Program-made: the position numbers and the translations under genes
DNA from: Oscheius dolichura
Lineage: Eukaryota; Nematoda; Chromadorea; Rhabditida; Rhabditidae
Direction of reading: 5' to 3'
NCBI GenBank assembly: GCA_932521035.1
Contig: OW051496.1
Location: 6,758,001-6,822,000 of the forward strand
Length of the DNA: 64,000 bases
Part shown: positions 1 through 12,550 of the stretch, piece by piece
How positions within the stretch are numbered: position 1 is the first letter of the stretch
Layout of the letters: every line of letters begins with the position of its first letter
Notes under the pieces: model-generated
The model's database searches: none
Seen by the model: only the letters and a program-made list of their open reading frames with translations
Told to the model about the DNA's origin: nothing

Positions 1-414
1 ACAGTCCTCTTCCCTTTACATGTACAGTCTTTTTAAGCCGAAAGCTGCTCCTCCAACTGTTTCCATGGTTATAATTGGCCGCTCTCGCGTGCCTGTTCCT
101 GAATAATCCATCTAGTTTATAGACAGACTATACATAGTTTTTGCCTCCTTTAGTTGATTCTATCCATCTCTTAGTAAAGAAAGAGCTCGTCTGAGGTATG
201 GGCTGTGGCTGTCTCTACCTTACCCCGCCCTTCATTTGGCCAGAAACGAACGGAGTTCCTCCCTTGCACGGGTCCCATTTCACGCGCAGCTATTCTTCCG
301 CCTTTCCCCTTTTCTCTGTTTGCTGTCCGGCTGGCCTCAGAAAGATGGGCGAAAAGTGCAATCGTCTTTCTATTGTCTCTCCTTCAGAGGTCGTCGTCGC
401 ATGGCCTTTTCCTG

Positions 415-2033
415 ATGTTGGCACGTCGTCTCCGGGTCTATGCCCTGCTTCTCGTCTTCCTCTCCCTCTTCGCCCTGGTCTGTCTTCGTCTTTCTTCAGA
501 GAATTCCTACCGTGTTGGTTCTTTTGCCTGTTCTAGTAAACGAGGATCCCTTTCAGATTAGTCGACTGAGTTCGTTTATAACTAATCTGACCTTTAATCA
601 CAACCGGTCGCGGGTGACCCTGAGGCTGGAGCAGACGGAATGCCCGCCCGTCTACGGTCGAGTCATGGTCTTCGTCATGTATGTGCAGTCATCCCTTGAC
701 AAGTGAGTTATTGAGCCACAGTTAGACAGCTAGACACCCCCGCATCACACAAAATAGAGCAAACGTCATCTGTTGACAGTTGATCGAAGCAGAGATCAGC
801 CTGAGCAAATTCATCTCTGCAAAGAACCACAGTTAGACAGCGGAAATGGCAACACCTAGCCGCCAACTGGTCCCCCGGCCCTTTTACATGTTTTGTGCCT
901 TCCGGTCCGTATTTGTTCGGGAACTACCGAGAGAGAACAGCAACGAGCCAAACTTAGCCCACTTTCGTGTTTACCCGCCAGTTTTCAGAGGCTACTATGG
1001 GGTGGCACTAGAGTCCCTCCTCTGCTACCTGAAAGGCCGGGACTACCGGCTGGTTATGGTCGACATCGACAAGGACGAGAGGGTCAAGAAGGCCTGCGGG
1101 CACCATCAGCAGCTCTTCTTCAAGAAGCACTGCGCCGCGGCGGAGTACCTCCAGGACGCCGACTGGCTGCTGGTGCTGGACGCGGACACCGGCGTGGTCA
1201 ATCCCCATCACTGCATCGAACAGTGGGTGGACGAGCGGGTCAACCTCATCTTCTACGAGAGATTCTTCAACTGGGAGATCGCCTCCGGGAACTATTTGGT
1301 GGGAATCCATTAACCAATAGTATAGAGGGGTTACAGGCAAAGAACAGCAACTTCACCAGAACATTCCTGAGGAAATGGGCGGAATGGGAATTCCACCAGC
1401 CGTCCAATTGGAACGGAGCAGACAACGGCGTCCTGCAGATCCACATTCTCCAGACGGTCCTCCCCGACGCCCAACAGGAGATTGACAACTGCGACGCCAT
1501 CTGGCACAAGGGCACCGACTACGACACCTACATGGCCTACGTCGTCTGCGTCAAAATGGCCCTGGGTTTGTCTTTTTTCTTTTCTTGGTCAAGAGACTTA
1601 TCCTCCCTTCAGGAGCTACCCGCCTCTGGCCGGGGAAGATCCGAATCTACCGGCGGGCACACGGCTGGGTGAGGGATGCCTTCTTGACCAGCGACCAATG
1701 GGGTCCCTCAGATTTTATGTTACACGGCTGGAAGAGGAGCCAGATAGGACAGGAGGGATGGGACAGCCCCTTCACTGTACGGGATCCTACTCATCGAATT
1801 TATTGGGAGTTTAGGAGAATCCGAACTCGACCTTTTGCGGCCGAGGAGACGCCGGCTGGAAGTGGCGGCCGAACAAGAAAGTAACGGACGAGACGGTCCG
1901 AACCTCCCTGGCGGCATTCGAGAAGTCGGCCGGCAGTAGTTTTCCCAAATTGGCACGGGTCTTTCCTCATCTGGAGATGGTCGACGTCGGCCGCTGTTAT
2001 CCCTTCTGCGAGAACGGCACCGACATCCTCTGA
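415..2033 (+). CDS. DUF273-family glycosyltransferase-like type II membrane protein
   Basis: Six exons fit one frame: 415-513, 557-702, 989-1298, 1337-1565, 1613-1776 and 1815-2033, giving 388 aa. All introns are GT-AG (43, 286, 38, 47 and 38 bp). Residues 1-30 are a short basic stretch followed by one hydrophobic segment ([13 protein letters not shown]), which looks like a signal anchor for the secretory pathway. The body shows the DUF273 pattern: a [13 protein letters not shown] block, [11 protein letters not shown] (a DxD-like site), [25 protein letters not shown] and DFMLHGWK. The family is expanded in nematodes and presumed to transfer sugars; no substrate can be inferred here. The start was chosen because it is the first ATG before the anchor and lies downstream of a ctccttcag acceptor near 388. 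The family call is firm; enzymatic activity is inferred. Confidence 0.87.
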
Positions 2034-2076
2034 AACAAGGGTAGCCTCTGGCAGGCAGCAGTCTTTTCTATCTTTT

Positions 2077-2082
2077 AATAAA
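2077..2082 (+). terminator. Poly(A) signal of the DUF273 gene
   Basis: A canonical AATAAA lies 44 nt after the stop codon of the glycosyltransferase-like gene, the usual place for 3' end formation. Confidence 0.6.
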
Positions 2083-2099
2083 TCGCTCATTCCACCGGA

Positions 2100-5000
2100 G
2101 CCACTTGTCTCTGATAAGAATTTTATGGCCGTGTTGAAAAACCGACAGTCATTTATTTTATTATGTTTTGTTAGAGAAGGAGATTGTAAAACAGAAAAAA
2201 GACGGGAGCTGATCTTCGGTGCTCCCGATGATTTGTGGATTATCTGGACACGCCGACAGTAATTGTGGACTGGTCCTGCCGAGGGGAAGTGTGAAGTGGG
2301 GAGGAAGTTCGGGTTACTGTCGTGATCCTTCTAAATAACGGGGTCTCCTCTCTTGGCTGTAAAGTCACCTCCAAGTCACATCGCCGTCTTTCCTTGATTG
2401 GTTTGCCCTCTCTAGCCATCTGCTGGTTTTGTGCCCCCTTCTTCGTTTTCCACGTCGTTATCGGGGAGACGAGCAAAAATGACGGCAAGGTGACCTTATC
2501 GGCAGACCTCGAGGCATCTTCAGTCCTCGCCGTGTGCCGGCGGCTGGCAGTCATTTTCCGGCTTCTCTGGAGCCGCTTTCCGGCTCACGAGTGTGTACAG
2601 GGGAGAGGGAGAGCTGCGCCCAGTGAGAGCCACTCACAGCCGGCGCTTCTTTTCTCTCCACCACCACGCCCGAGGGTGCTCGCCTCGAGGCCAAACAACA
2701 ACAATACCGCCTCTCTTTTTTTATATGGGAAAATTGCAAGCAAAAAATCTATGGGCTATTTTTAACTATTTCTTTCATTAGCCTCAGTTTCGATTGAATT
2801 TAAGAGTAAGCAAAGTTCGGAAACTACAGTGCGAACCACGTTTCCGTCCTTGTGCCATTTATGTACTTATGTCCGCTCGGCCATTGCCCTCCTAAGCGGC
2901 AGATCATCCTCCATGACCAGGCAGCCCCGCCTGGGAAAGTGGACAGAATGGCATTGAGTGCGCCATAATCCCGAGGTGTTTCTGCCTGCTGCTTATCCTC
3001 TAGTCCTTTATCATCCATTTTGCAGACGTCGTTCCTGTATCAAAAAGTCAAAAAAGAACGTTCTAGAGACGGTCCTTGGCCTCTCCTCGTTGAAATCCTC
3101 TCCTTATCGGGCAGGTGTCGCAAAGAACAAAGGATTAGCTACTGGAAGGACAGAGTCGAAAAATGACTGCCGTGATAAGGCTAATCCACTTACGTAATAG
3201 ACGAGGCTACTGTAGGATAGAGTCTCTTTTTGTCTCGGATGATTCCTTGTTTGGAAATCCGGCTGGGCTATCAGAGACAAACAACATGATCTTGACGAGA
3301 GAGACGCGGCTGGCCATCGGTAGCCCGTTTGCTTCTCTCCTCGAACTCTTACCCTTCCCCCCAACCAATTGACTCGTCTCCATTCATCTTCATCTGGCAG
3401 AGACCGGGCGGAAGGTCTCGCGCGAGTCATAAACTGCTGCTTATAGTGTGTTGAAGTCTCCTTTCCCGGCCTTTATCACTTGTCCTCCTTCCCGGCTGGT
3501 TCACCTGTCCCAAGTGGTCCTTCTCCTCCTCCTCCTCCTCTTCCTGCCGGGTCACCTCCAAAATAGGTACAGTTCCCACGCGACCCAGCCCCCAAGTGCC
3601 AATGTGTGTCCTCCTCCGGTCCAGTCTCCGTGTTCTCTTCCCCGATTTGTGTTCAATTCCAAATCGGAGACCCTCTCCCAGGCGAATGGTATATAACAGT
3701 CCAAACAACCCGCGGCCATATTTGCACCTCATTCATATGTGGTGGTGGGGAGGACCGCCGTAGTCGACAGCCTGTTTTTCATCCTCCCCTACCTGTCACC
3801 CCCGGGAGGAGAGCCATCTCCCCCATCCTCCCGTGGCAGTGTCTCCCAGGAGGGCGAGGGCAATTTCGTCGTGACCAGCCCTCCCCTCGCCTTGCCCTTG
3901 ACTGTCGCCTAATTCACACGCAGCGCCTCTCTCAGCCTCCCCAGCTGACTCTCTCTCCCTTTCTTTTCTGCGCCTATTTTTTGTCTATTTCCTGTTTATT
4001 GAATGAGACGACGAGGAGGAGGAGGTGGCGGAAATTGTTGCAATTTAGCTTACCGGATCCGTTGCCAGTCAGCCTTGAGGGGGTGACTCTCACCCGCTCG
4101 CCCCTTAACGCCTTTTGTTATGGTGGCCATTCCATTTCCCGACTTTTGCGTTAACTCTGCTGCAAATTTCGTCGGCTTTTCCCTCTGCAACAGTCTTGAA
4201 TCGCGGGAAATGGAATCCCCCACAATAGTCCATTTACAGAGTGCAGAGGGAGACCGGGGAGGAGGCAGCCAGTCGTCCGCTCATTTTAGGCAGATTCTGT
4301 CTCCTTTCCCGGAGGTGTCTTTAAACCGCTCCGTGGAGGATAATGAGGATGACATTGCCTCGACATATTGTCCCAATTTCTTCCTCTCCCCCCGAACCTC
4401 ATTCCATTTGACCTTTGGGTCTCTCTTCTTGTCTCTCTTCCTCTTCCCTCATTTTCTCCCCATAAATTGTCTCCGTCTCATGAGGACTCTTCTCTTGACC
4501 TTTAGAAAGAAAAGAACTCGTCGTCCTTTTATGTGTGAATTTACTAGAGACCGACTGGTTAGATGGAAACCTCGTAAGGCGGAAAAGAGGCCAGATCTCG
4601 CAGGACCACAGCAGAAGAGGCATTGTCTGACGCGCGTGGAGGGGCAGACCAACAACTGGCGATGATTTTTGTTTGTTCACTCGTAGAGGCTCGGTCAGAC
4701 ACTGTGGCTGCGTGGATCAGCTGCGGGAACTGTTGTCGCCAAAGGTCTCCGACATCCCCCTACTCGTCCTCCTCTCTCCTCCTCCTCCTCCAATCCATGT
4801 TTTTTGTTTCTCTTCTGCCCAAATTTAGCTGCCTCCCGACCCTGGATCTGTCCGACTCCCGTCAGCTCGTTCTCCCATTTTTCTCCCCTCCCAAAATAAA
4901 CAGCCTCCGTGTTCACCCTTGATCACTGCCGCTTGTCAAGAAAACAGCCGCACTCCAGCTGGCTCTCTCAAAATTGTCTGCGTGAGGTCTCCTCCCGAAT

Positions 5001-5818
5001 TGTCACGAGCTTCTTCTCCCAAAAGAGGCCTCTCTCTTTATCTTTCCCCTTTCCTAGAGTCGGTCTTCCTTTATTTGGGAGTAGATAAGGTGTATGTTCT
5101 CCCAGTCGCCACCTTTCGAAATGTCCTCCCCACGGGCAGATCACCAGGCCAGCGGCCAGCTGATTTCTTCCACCGATTTACGAACTGTGTTCCCGCGCCA
5201 AGTAGGCCAAATCCCCGTGGAGAAATCAACGAGAAAGAGAAAGAACAGCTCCTTGACGCCTGTCCCCCTGCCTCGAATGGCTGACTGTTCCCCCTTGTGA
5301 CTCAGATCTCCCCCTCCTTATCGGCTCGTTTCCTTCTTTTCCCGAATGTCGTGGCAATATTTGAATAGCGTCGGAGAAAAAAGCCTGTCTGTGCCGATCT
5401 TCTTTCTGACCGCTCCTTAGTTGGGCCGGGCTGTTCCACTACTCAAAACTTCCGTCTCTCTCTCTGTGGAAAAGGCAAATATTACGCCTGCGTGTGCGCC
5501 TCCAAGAGACGGGGGGAGATCGGCAAACCGGTAACGGCCGAGATCTCTGCTCGGCCCGGTATCCTTTTGTAACCGGTAATACCCATTAGGCTATCACTCC
5601 CGACCCATTCATCACTTCCGCTCGTCGTTCGACTTATCTCTAGGCTCCTGCCCCTGGTACCATTCAATTTCTAAACAGTTCGCTGCCGCCACAGTCACGA
5701 TTCCTTTATCTCGTCTTCCCCTTTCCTGTCCTCCTCTAAACAGAAAAATACCAGCTGACGTCTTAAAAGCTCTCTTCTCCTATCCATTTATCAGCCCACT
5801 CTATCCCTCGCTTCCAGA
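2100..5818. other. Intergenic stretch, no supported gene
   Basis: I find no ORF here with recognisable domains or a coherent chain of exons. The plus strand is pyrimidine-rich, with TCC/CTC runs (for example a (CTC)n tract near 3521-3541), so long shadow ORFs rich in Ser/Pro/Leu arise by composition. It probably contains the promoter of the small gene at 5819 and possibly unrecognised exons. Confidence 0.5.
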
Positions 5819-6300
5819 ATGTCGGCGGCGACGCTGCGAGACTCGCTGTGTGAGTTGCCTCGACTCGAAATCCCTCGTCCCAAATGCAACGGGATGCAGT
5901 GGGTGGCCACCCGAGGAAAGATGGGATTTTATAAGGTCTGTTCTTTTTTTGGATGAGAAGAAGGTACAATTTGCAGTCGATTAGAGCCAACGGTGCACAA
6001 TTCGGACTGCAAGTCAAGGACAAAGGCCCGCGCCGGCCGAAGCTGACCAACGACCTCTTCATGAGGTAGGCAGCCCTTTTCCCCTGCTGTTTATGTCCCC
6101 CTTGAACTGTGAGCGACTGCTGATAAGGACACGAGACACTTCGAAACAGTCCCCTTTCCAGACCGGAGACAGTCCACGAGGAGCAGGAGCACCCGCATCC
6201 GCCGTCAACACAGCAGGCCGCGGCTCCTCCGGCCGATCCTCCCGCCCCCGACTACCCTTCCGACTACGTGCCCCGCCATCTGAGGACCGGGCAGAAATAG
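5819..6300 (+). CDS. Small uncharacterised protein, 114 aa
   Basis: Three exons, 5819-5935, 5977-6065 and 6162-6300, join in frame (introns 41 and 96 bp). The ATG sits one base after a cttccag acceptor, so the message is probably trans-spliced right at the start codon. The N-terminal half is mixed and compact, with CNGMQWVATRGKMGFYK across the end of exon 1. The middle is basic (KDKGPRRPKL), and the C-terminus is rich in Pro, Ala, Gln and Tyr (PPADPPAPDYPSDYVP). There is no signal peptide or membrane segment. I do not recognise the family. The consistent splicing phases and the trans-splice-type acceptor support a real gene. It converges on the ACK kinase gene, with about 400 bp between the stop codons. 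Confidence 0.62.
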
Positions 6301-6709
6301 CTTTAAAAGCGAAAGAAGAAGAAGATGTTAAGGATGGTCCCCCACACAAAATGTTACGGTACTAGGAGTCTCGGTTGCCTTTATTTTTCTTTGTGCTCTG
6401 TACATATTCCACGTTTCTGCCTCATCTAATGAATATTCGAAACTGATATTTATCGGAATGGCAATGTCGGAGGAGGAGGTTCTCGTAACTGAATTGAAGG
6501 GGAGGAGAGACTAGCATCTTGTGAAGTAAAGGTCGCGACTCACGGGAATCTATCACAGGAACAAAAAGTGAAAAGGAAGAAGATATACAAAAGGAGGGGA
6601 ACACCTGTACATTTTGTGGCAAAATGCGAAAAGGGGGAAATACATGACTGATATGGACAGATACAAATAAATAAACTGAAAAAAAAGAAAGAAAGAGTAC
6701 CACTAAAAA
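6301..6709. terminator. Shared 3' region of two convergent genes with crossing poly(A) signals
   Basis: The plus-strand small gene stops at 6300 and the minus-strand kinase stops at 6710. Two overlapping AATAAA signals for the plus gene lie at 6666-6675. The AATAAA for the minus gene lies at 6380-6385 (TTTATT on the plus strand). If both are used, the two 3' UTRs overlap antisense over roughly 300 bp. Confidence 0.55.
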
Positions 6710-9700
6710 TTAGCCGGTGATGAGTTTCTCGGCCGCCTGGTTCAGGTCCCAATTGGTGGAGTCCAGAGCGAAGTAGGCCCTGCCCTTGTCCGGGGCGAAG
6801 TTCGTATCCACCTGGAAGATGCGTTTTTGGTCAATGGCAGACCAATTCCATCGACATTATTTTCTGTTTTTGGTCGTCTTTGCGGGAGACCGCAGCAGGG
6901 TGTCCGACTCGTTTCGGTCGAGCTACCCAAACTAACCAGATAGTCCATTTTGAGCTCCTTTAGGGCGGCGGCAATGTCCCCGTCACATCTTTTGACCATC
7001 TCATCACACCGTGAAGGACTGAAAACCGGAGGGATTTTCACGAGGATCGAGGAGGCTATTCGAATTAGCATTAAAATCGGGTGTCGAGTCGCAAACAGTT
7101 CCCAGAGAGGGAGGGAGGACAGGAATTCTGGATCTACGGACGCGGAGGTGAGACACCTTTTAGGGCGGCTGGCCAGGGGACATAAAATGGAGACTCACTT
7201 GACGAACGAGGCCTCCTTGTAGAGGACTTCCATCTGCCCGGCCATATCGAACATTGCCATGGGCGCGGAGGACGAAGGCATCTGGAAAGGGGGACTAACA
7301 CTATTCTCATTGGGAAAACTTACTGGAAGGGGGTCCAGCTCGGCCACAATGTCCGTATTGTCTCCTACGACGAAAGTGGCCGCCTGTGGATTGTTCCCTA
7401 CTGAAAAAAAAAATGATAGAATTATCTTCAGCCTAGTCCCTCATTTCCCGATCCCTTCTCATAACCTCCTGTTCCATTTGTTGACAACAGTACAGCTCCC
7501 AAGTGTTTACCCAGCCGGTACCAGGTTCCCATATCATCCGGCCTCTTCCCTCCCCAATTGGATCGAACTCACCCGTGACGGTATTCATAAATCCATAAGT
7601 AGGAGGAGCTGGAGCAATGGGTAGATTTCCACTTAGAGCAAAGAGCGGAACCTGAAAAAGAGACATTAGCCAGGGAGACAGGGAGGAGGATGACCTGCGT
7701 GGGATAGTAGCCGGGTGGGGGATTGAGCGGGTTCATGTACATAGGTGGGATGTTGTAGGCACTCATGATGGAGGAGACCTGGAAGTTAGGATGCGTGTTC
7801 TGCCCAGTTGAATATCCCTACGTCTACGTTCCTCTCCCTTGGGGGAGCCGACACGACGGCAGCTGGAGGAGAAGGCACCGGAGCCGAGTGTAATTTTATG
7901 GGTTGAAGGACGTTATTCAAGGATATGGGCAGGGGGTCAACGGGCTTGACGGGGGTTGGCTGGGACACGGACGGGGCAGACGAGGTGGGGAGGACACTCG
8001 GGAAGGGCACCCCCGTCACGGAGTGGGGCCTCGGAGGAGCGGAGGAGGACGCGGATGTTGAAGGCCTCAGGGCTACGGACGTCTGAAAAGAGAAAGGTCA
8101 GAGGACTATTGAAGCGGCATGCAAAGCTCGAGCGGAAAGGAAGCCTTACCTCTTCAGATGGACCATAGAAGAGTCGGCTGGGTGGAGGCAGGGCACTGGC
8201 TATCTCCTCTTCGATCCTCGACTGTCTATTTACATCTGGGCCTCGGGGAAGGGTCCCTGCTGGTGTTGGAGCCTTAGATGCCGCTGCTGTCGGAGCCGGC
8301 GCTGGTTGCGAAGCCGTGGATGTTTTAGGAGTGGGTTGGACGTGTTGAAGAGGACGGGAGGCCTGAGCCGAAGCTGCCGTGGCTGTGGCCATCGCAGAAG
8401 ACGGCTGGCTCCTTTCGTCTCTCTTTTCGGGCATGACGACAGTCAACGGTTTTGTGGGGACGACTGTGGACTGGTTCGGTGGCTGGACCGTGGGTGCAGG
8501 TCTGCAAATTGATTTTTCTAACTGATCCACTGCTTATTTTGCTCTCTCCTCTGGTGTCAATTTCAGCTTATTCGCGGTCCCTTTCCCCTGGCCGATAATC
8601 AGTACCAATACGTCCCCTTTTGTTATCAAGAAAATGACACACGTTCGAGGCAAACAACGCATCTCAACCAACCTCGAAATGTTGTGACTAGCGACAACAG
8701 GCGCCTTTTGTGCTTGGGGCATCGGTGTCGGCACAAGGCAGGGGACGGATCCTGTATGAATCGTCGAATGAGGTCGGACCATGTTCGTTGCCGGTTGGTG
8801 CTGAACAAATGAAAAGGGAATTCTGAGTCGGTTACCTGGGTGGGTTGGTTTCGGATTGCCACCCTTTCCATGGCTTCGTTATATCGTTTCACTTCTGCCA
8901 CCTCTTTTACCGCGGCGGAGACCTAAAAGTTGCCATCAAACTGTATAATATAAGTGTACCCACCACAAATGGATCGGAAGCAGACGAGTTCAAATGAACA
9001 GAAGACGAGGGAGGAGCAGCGTGGACATTCCTCTGGGAAGGACCACCGCCAGTCGGCTGCAACTTGACTTGCAACTCGTTGATCACGTTTCTATTTCTAT
9101 CCATTCCAGGATAGTCTTTAGGTCTTTGAACAGAAGACGCGGGAACAGGAGTAGGCGTCAGGGGCTGCTTCGGGCTGCCGTTAAAGGTATTCCGATAGTC
9201 CAAGGGTCTAATGATCGGGATCTCGTTCTTTTTGGGATCCACTGTTGGTCGTGGAATGGCCTGGGTGTGAACTGGGGGCCCTGAATGGTTAAACATAAAA
9301 AGAATGCCCGTTTTAAAACTGACTAGAGAAACCGTTTCCAAGAACATTTGAAGCAGACGCCGAAGTCGTTGGCTGGGGTTGTTTCGCCTGGGTTTGTGAG
9401 GAAATTAAAGGAACATTCGGCTTGGTCTGGGGAATGAGAATAGTCCCTAAAGAAAGGCATTACAATTGAGGAAATAAGAGGGTACCGGCGGTTGTTCCAT
9501 TCGGGAAGATGACACTGTGAGAATGAGATGGGTAGAGCTGAGTCGGTGGTGGCTGGGGTGGGCGATGATGGGTCGGGACTGCTGGCTTAGCCTCGGGTTG
9601 TTGTCTAGAAGAGGAAGAGTACTGGATAAATACAGTTCCTACGGTTTGGCAGGATAAGATGGCTCCTCCTTCTTTTGGTAGACCGAGGTCACGTTCAGTA

Positions 9701-12550
9701 TTTCTCTCTGGCCGAGTCCTCTTACTGAAATATGTTTATCTTCTCTCTTTATTATGTTCAAGCCAAAGGGGTAGGGAAAAGGTGAACGGGGAAACAAAGG
9801 TTAGTAGAGACTCACAGGCACCGTAGGGAACAGGGGGGAGGTCAATCTTACTGGGAGAGAAATTCGGGGCCTGAGCAGCATCAAACTCTCCCCAGTCCGG
9901 TCTCAACGGATCGAAACCAGTCCGCACATTGAGGGCTATTGGTTTGTGACCTGAATTTATGGGGAGTATTCCCTGTGAGAAACTGTTACCATCGTCAGCT
10001 CTTGGAGGAGGAGGAGCGCTTCTTATCGGTGTCCCTATAGGAGACTTGGAAATACTAACCGGGGCGGGATGGTCCAAGATATTCGGAACGACCAGGGGTA
10101 TCCCACTGGAAAGAAGAACGACTACGGTAAAAGAGAAGGGATGGCTTACGGATTAAGAGGCACTCCCAGGATGGGATTCTTCAGGTAGATGTTATCGATG
10201 CCCTCGTTTCTTCCCCAAGAGTTGCCGCCTCTCGGGTCCATATGGCCAGTATGGATAAACGACCCTGTGAGAAGGATAATGACAGCTTTTAGTCTGTGCT
10301 TACCTTTGATGGGCCGAGAAATTCGGGAATTGCCTGGATCGGTCGCCACTACTGGAGGAGTGATTTTAGCCGGAGGCGGCACAACCGGAACTGGTTTCGT
10401 ACTCGCGGCCCCCAAAACAAAAACGGACGATTGTAGGAATGATCCAAATCTCGTCGTCCTCATATTCTGTCCGTACCACGTCACCCCTCTACAAGTTGAA
10501 ATGTCAAAATACCAAAAGGCGACTCACATATTGTTGACGACAATGACGCGATCGCCTCTGTTCATCCCCAGCTGGACGTCTGTCGGCGGCTGTGACTCTC
10601 TGACCTCGGCCAGGTTGAATTGGACCTGTAACAATGGAGGATACGGAGGAGGATAAAAAAGCAAACCTCTTGCAGACAGCCTTTCAGCAGGGTGAACTTG
10701 GGCCGGTGCTCGGGGTTGACCTTCCAGCAAGTGGCGATGATGTCGTAGATCTTCTGGGAGCAGTATGCCGGCTTCTCTAACCTCTCTCCGGCATCTAATC
10801 TCTTCAAGACCTATAAAGAGGACAGATTACAGAGGGAGATGCTGACTCACATCGATGGCCCTGCACCCGATCCATGGCTCCTCTCCTAGACTGAAAATCT
10901 CCCAGACAGTAACTCCAAAGGCCCAGACATCCGAGGCGTGGGAGAACTTCCTATGTTTCAGTGCCTCAGGAGGACACCTGAAAACATAACAACAATAGAA
11001 ACGAAGAAGGAGACGAACGAACCAAGAGAAGGGGACTCGTTTCTGCGGACCCATAATGTACATTTCCTCGTTTTCCTTCAAATTTCTCATCAGGCCGAAG
11101 TCACAGATCTTGACAGTCTTCTCGTCCGATGTGAGGAGGATGTTCCTGGCGGCCAGGTCCCGGTGGACACAGTGCTCTTTTTGCAGATAGCACATGGCCT
11201 AAATAAGAGAAAAACTTAGGAAGGGGAGGAAAGACAGACTTTGACTATCTGGAGACAGTAGTCGAGCAGGGTGGTTAGAAGGGGGATCGGCCTCTTGTCG
11301 TCCCTCAGCCGATCCAGGAGGGCACCTCCCTCACAGAGCTCGAAAACCTAGAGAAGATGTGGTTTGGCAGAGGTCCATTCAGAAGATAGGACCCGTTCGT
11401 GTCCCTATTGTAAGGAAAGTGAGTGCCGTCTTCCCCGAGTGTGAATAGCCCCCCGCTCCCTTTCGAAAAACACCTTGGAACCAATTATGCTGGCCAGTCT
11501 CAATGGCTTTCCCGCTTTCCCCGTTCCCATCGAAACCAGTCGGCCTCTCTCTGTCTCTCACGTTTAGGCTTATGTTCGGAGGGGCACTGCCGGCCCCCGG
11601 GAGGAAGGCGAAACGCAAACATCTCACGCAAGAAATTCGCTGCTGTGAGGCTTCCAGCCAGAAGGAATACAGGTCAATGACCAAATCCTCTCGGAATAAT
11701 AGAAAGATCGTACCATCATGGCCGGGTTCTGGACGACGCCGTGGAGCTGGATCAGATTGGGGTGCTTCAATTTGAGAAGGTGGCCGGCTTCTACCTAAAG
11801 AGGAGGAAAGTGAGAGGAGAGTGCAGAGCCACCTTCAAATCCTCCATGACGAGGGGACTCATGTCGCGGAGGATTTTGACGGCCACGTCCACCTTACGAC
11901 CGTCCTCCCTGCACCAGATGGCTCGCTTCACCACGGCGAATGTTCCCTCTCCCAGTGGTTCCATCAATTTAATCTAAAAATAAAGAATGGTCTCTGTGTT
12001 TTGTGTTCCTCTCTGCCCGTTTCCCTCTCCAAAGTGTCAATACTTGGACCTCTCGGCTAACAGCCTGTCTACTCCAAGAGAGAAAGGATAAAGATATCGA
12101 AATGGCCGACCTGCTCCTTGGTGATGAAGATGTCCCGGGCATTGTAGGAGGCGCCCGCGCTGGTGTTCTGCACATACATCATCTTCGGGTCGCTGTGGGT
12201 GTTCAACAGCCTATTCTGGATCTGGCGAACTGTATTCCGCAATTTTTTGATGTCATCCGGAGAGATGCCCAGGTCCTAAATGGAACTGTTTTAGCGGGAT
12301 GAGCCACTGCTTGTTATGATTCGGGCACGACGGCCGGCAGACGCTGCCAAAATATAGCACTCTCTTCGAAAAGATTAATTCGAAAAGGGCTTACTTTATA
12401 TTCCCGATCAGAGACTTGGGAAAAGTGTTCGAAGCGACGAATATTTTTTCCGAAAATCAGCTGCTCCCGCCATTGTGTCAGTTGGCCGTGCTGGATGACC
12501 TCGAGGACGGTCTCCTCCACCAGAGCCCCCTGGGAAGGGTTCGTCACCAT
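6710..12550 (-). CDS. Activated CDC42-associated (ACK/TNK2-type) non-receptor tyrosine kinase
   Basis: Twenty-six coding exons join in frame to give about 1,250 aa, close to the length of large ACK proteins. In order: an N-terminal SAM-like region ([18 protein letters not shown]); a kinase domain with [27 protein letters not shown] and WCPPEAL; an SH3 segment (GDRVIVVNN, then [13 protein letters not shown]); a CRIB motif SFIHTGHMD that should bind Cdc42-GTP; a long Pro/Gln-rich tail; and a C-terminal UBA domain ([27 protein letters not shown]). First exons are 12395-12550, 12111-12275, 11833-11973 and 11714-11794; the last is 6710-6811. All catalytic motifs are intact. A tttcag acceptor lies 16 nt before the ATG. 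In C. elegans the relatives are sid-3 and ark-1, which act in dsRNA import and EGF signalling; I cannot say which this is. One donor (7828 or 7822) is ambiguous by two codons. Confidence 0.93.

Noticed and set aside
4120-4665. 181-codon plus-strand ORF
   Set aside because: Low-complexity Ser/Leu/Phe content from pyrimidine tracts; no domain or start signal.
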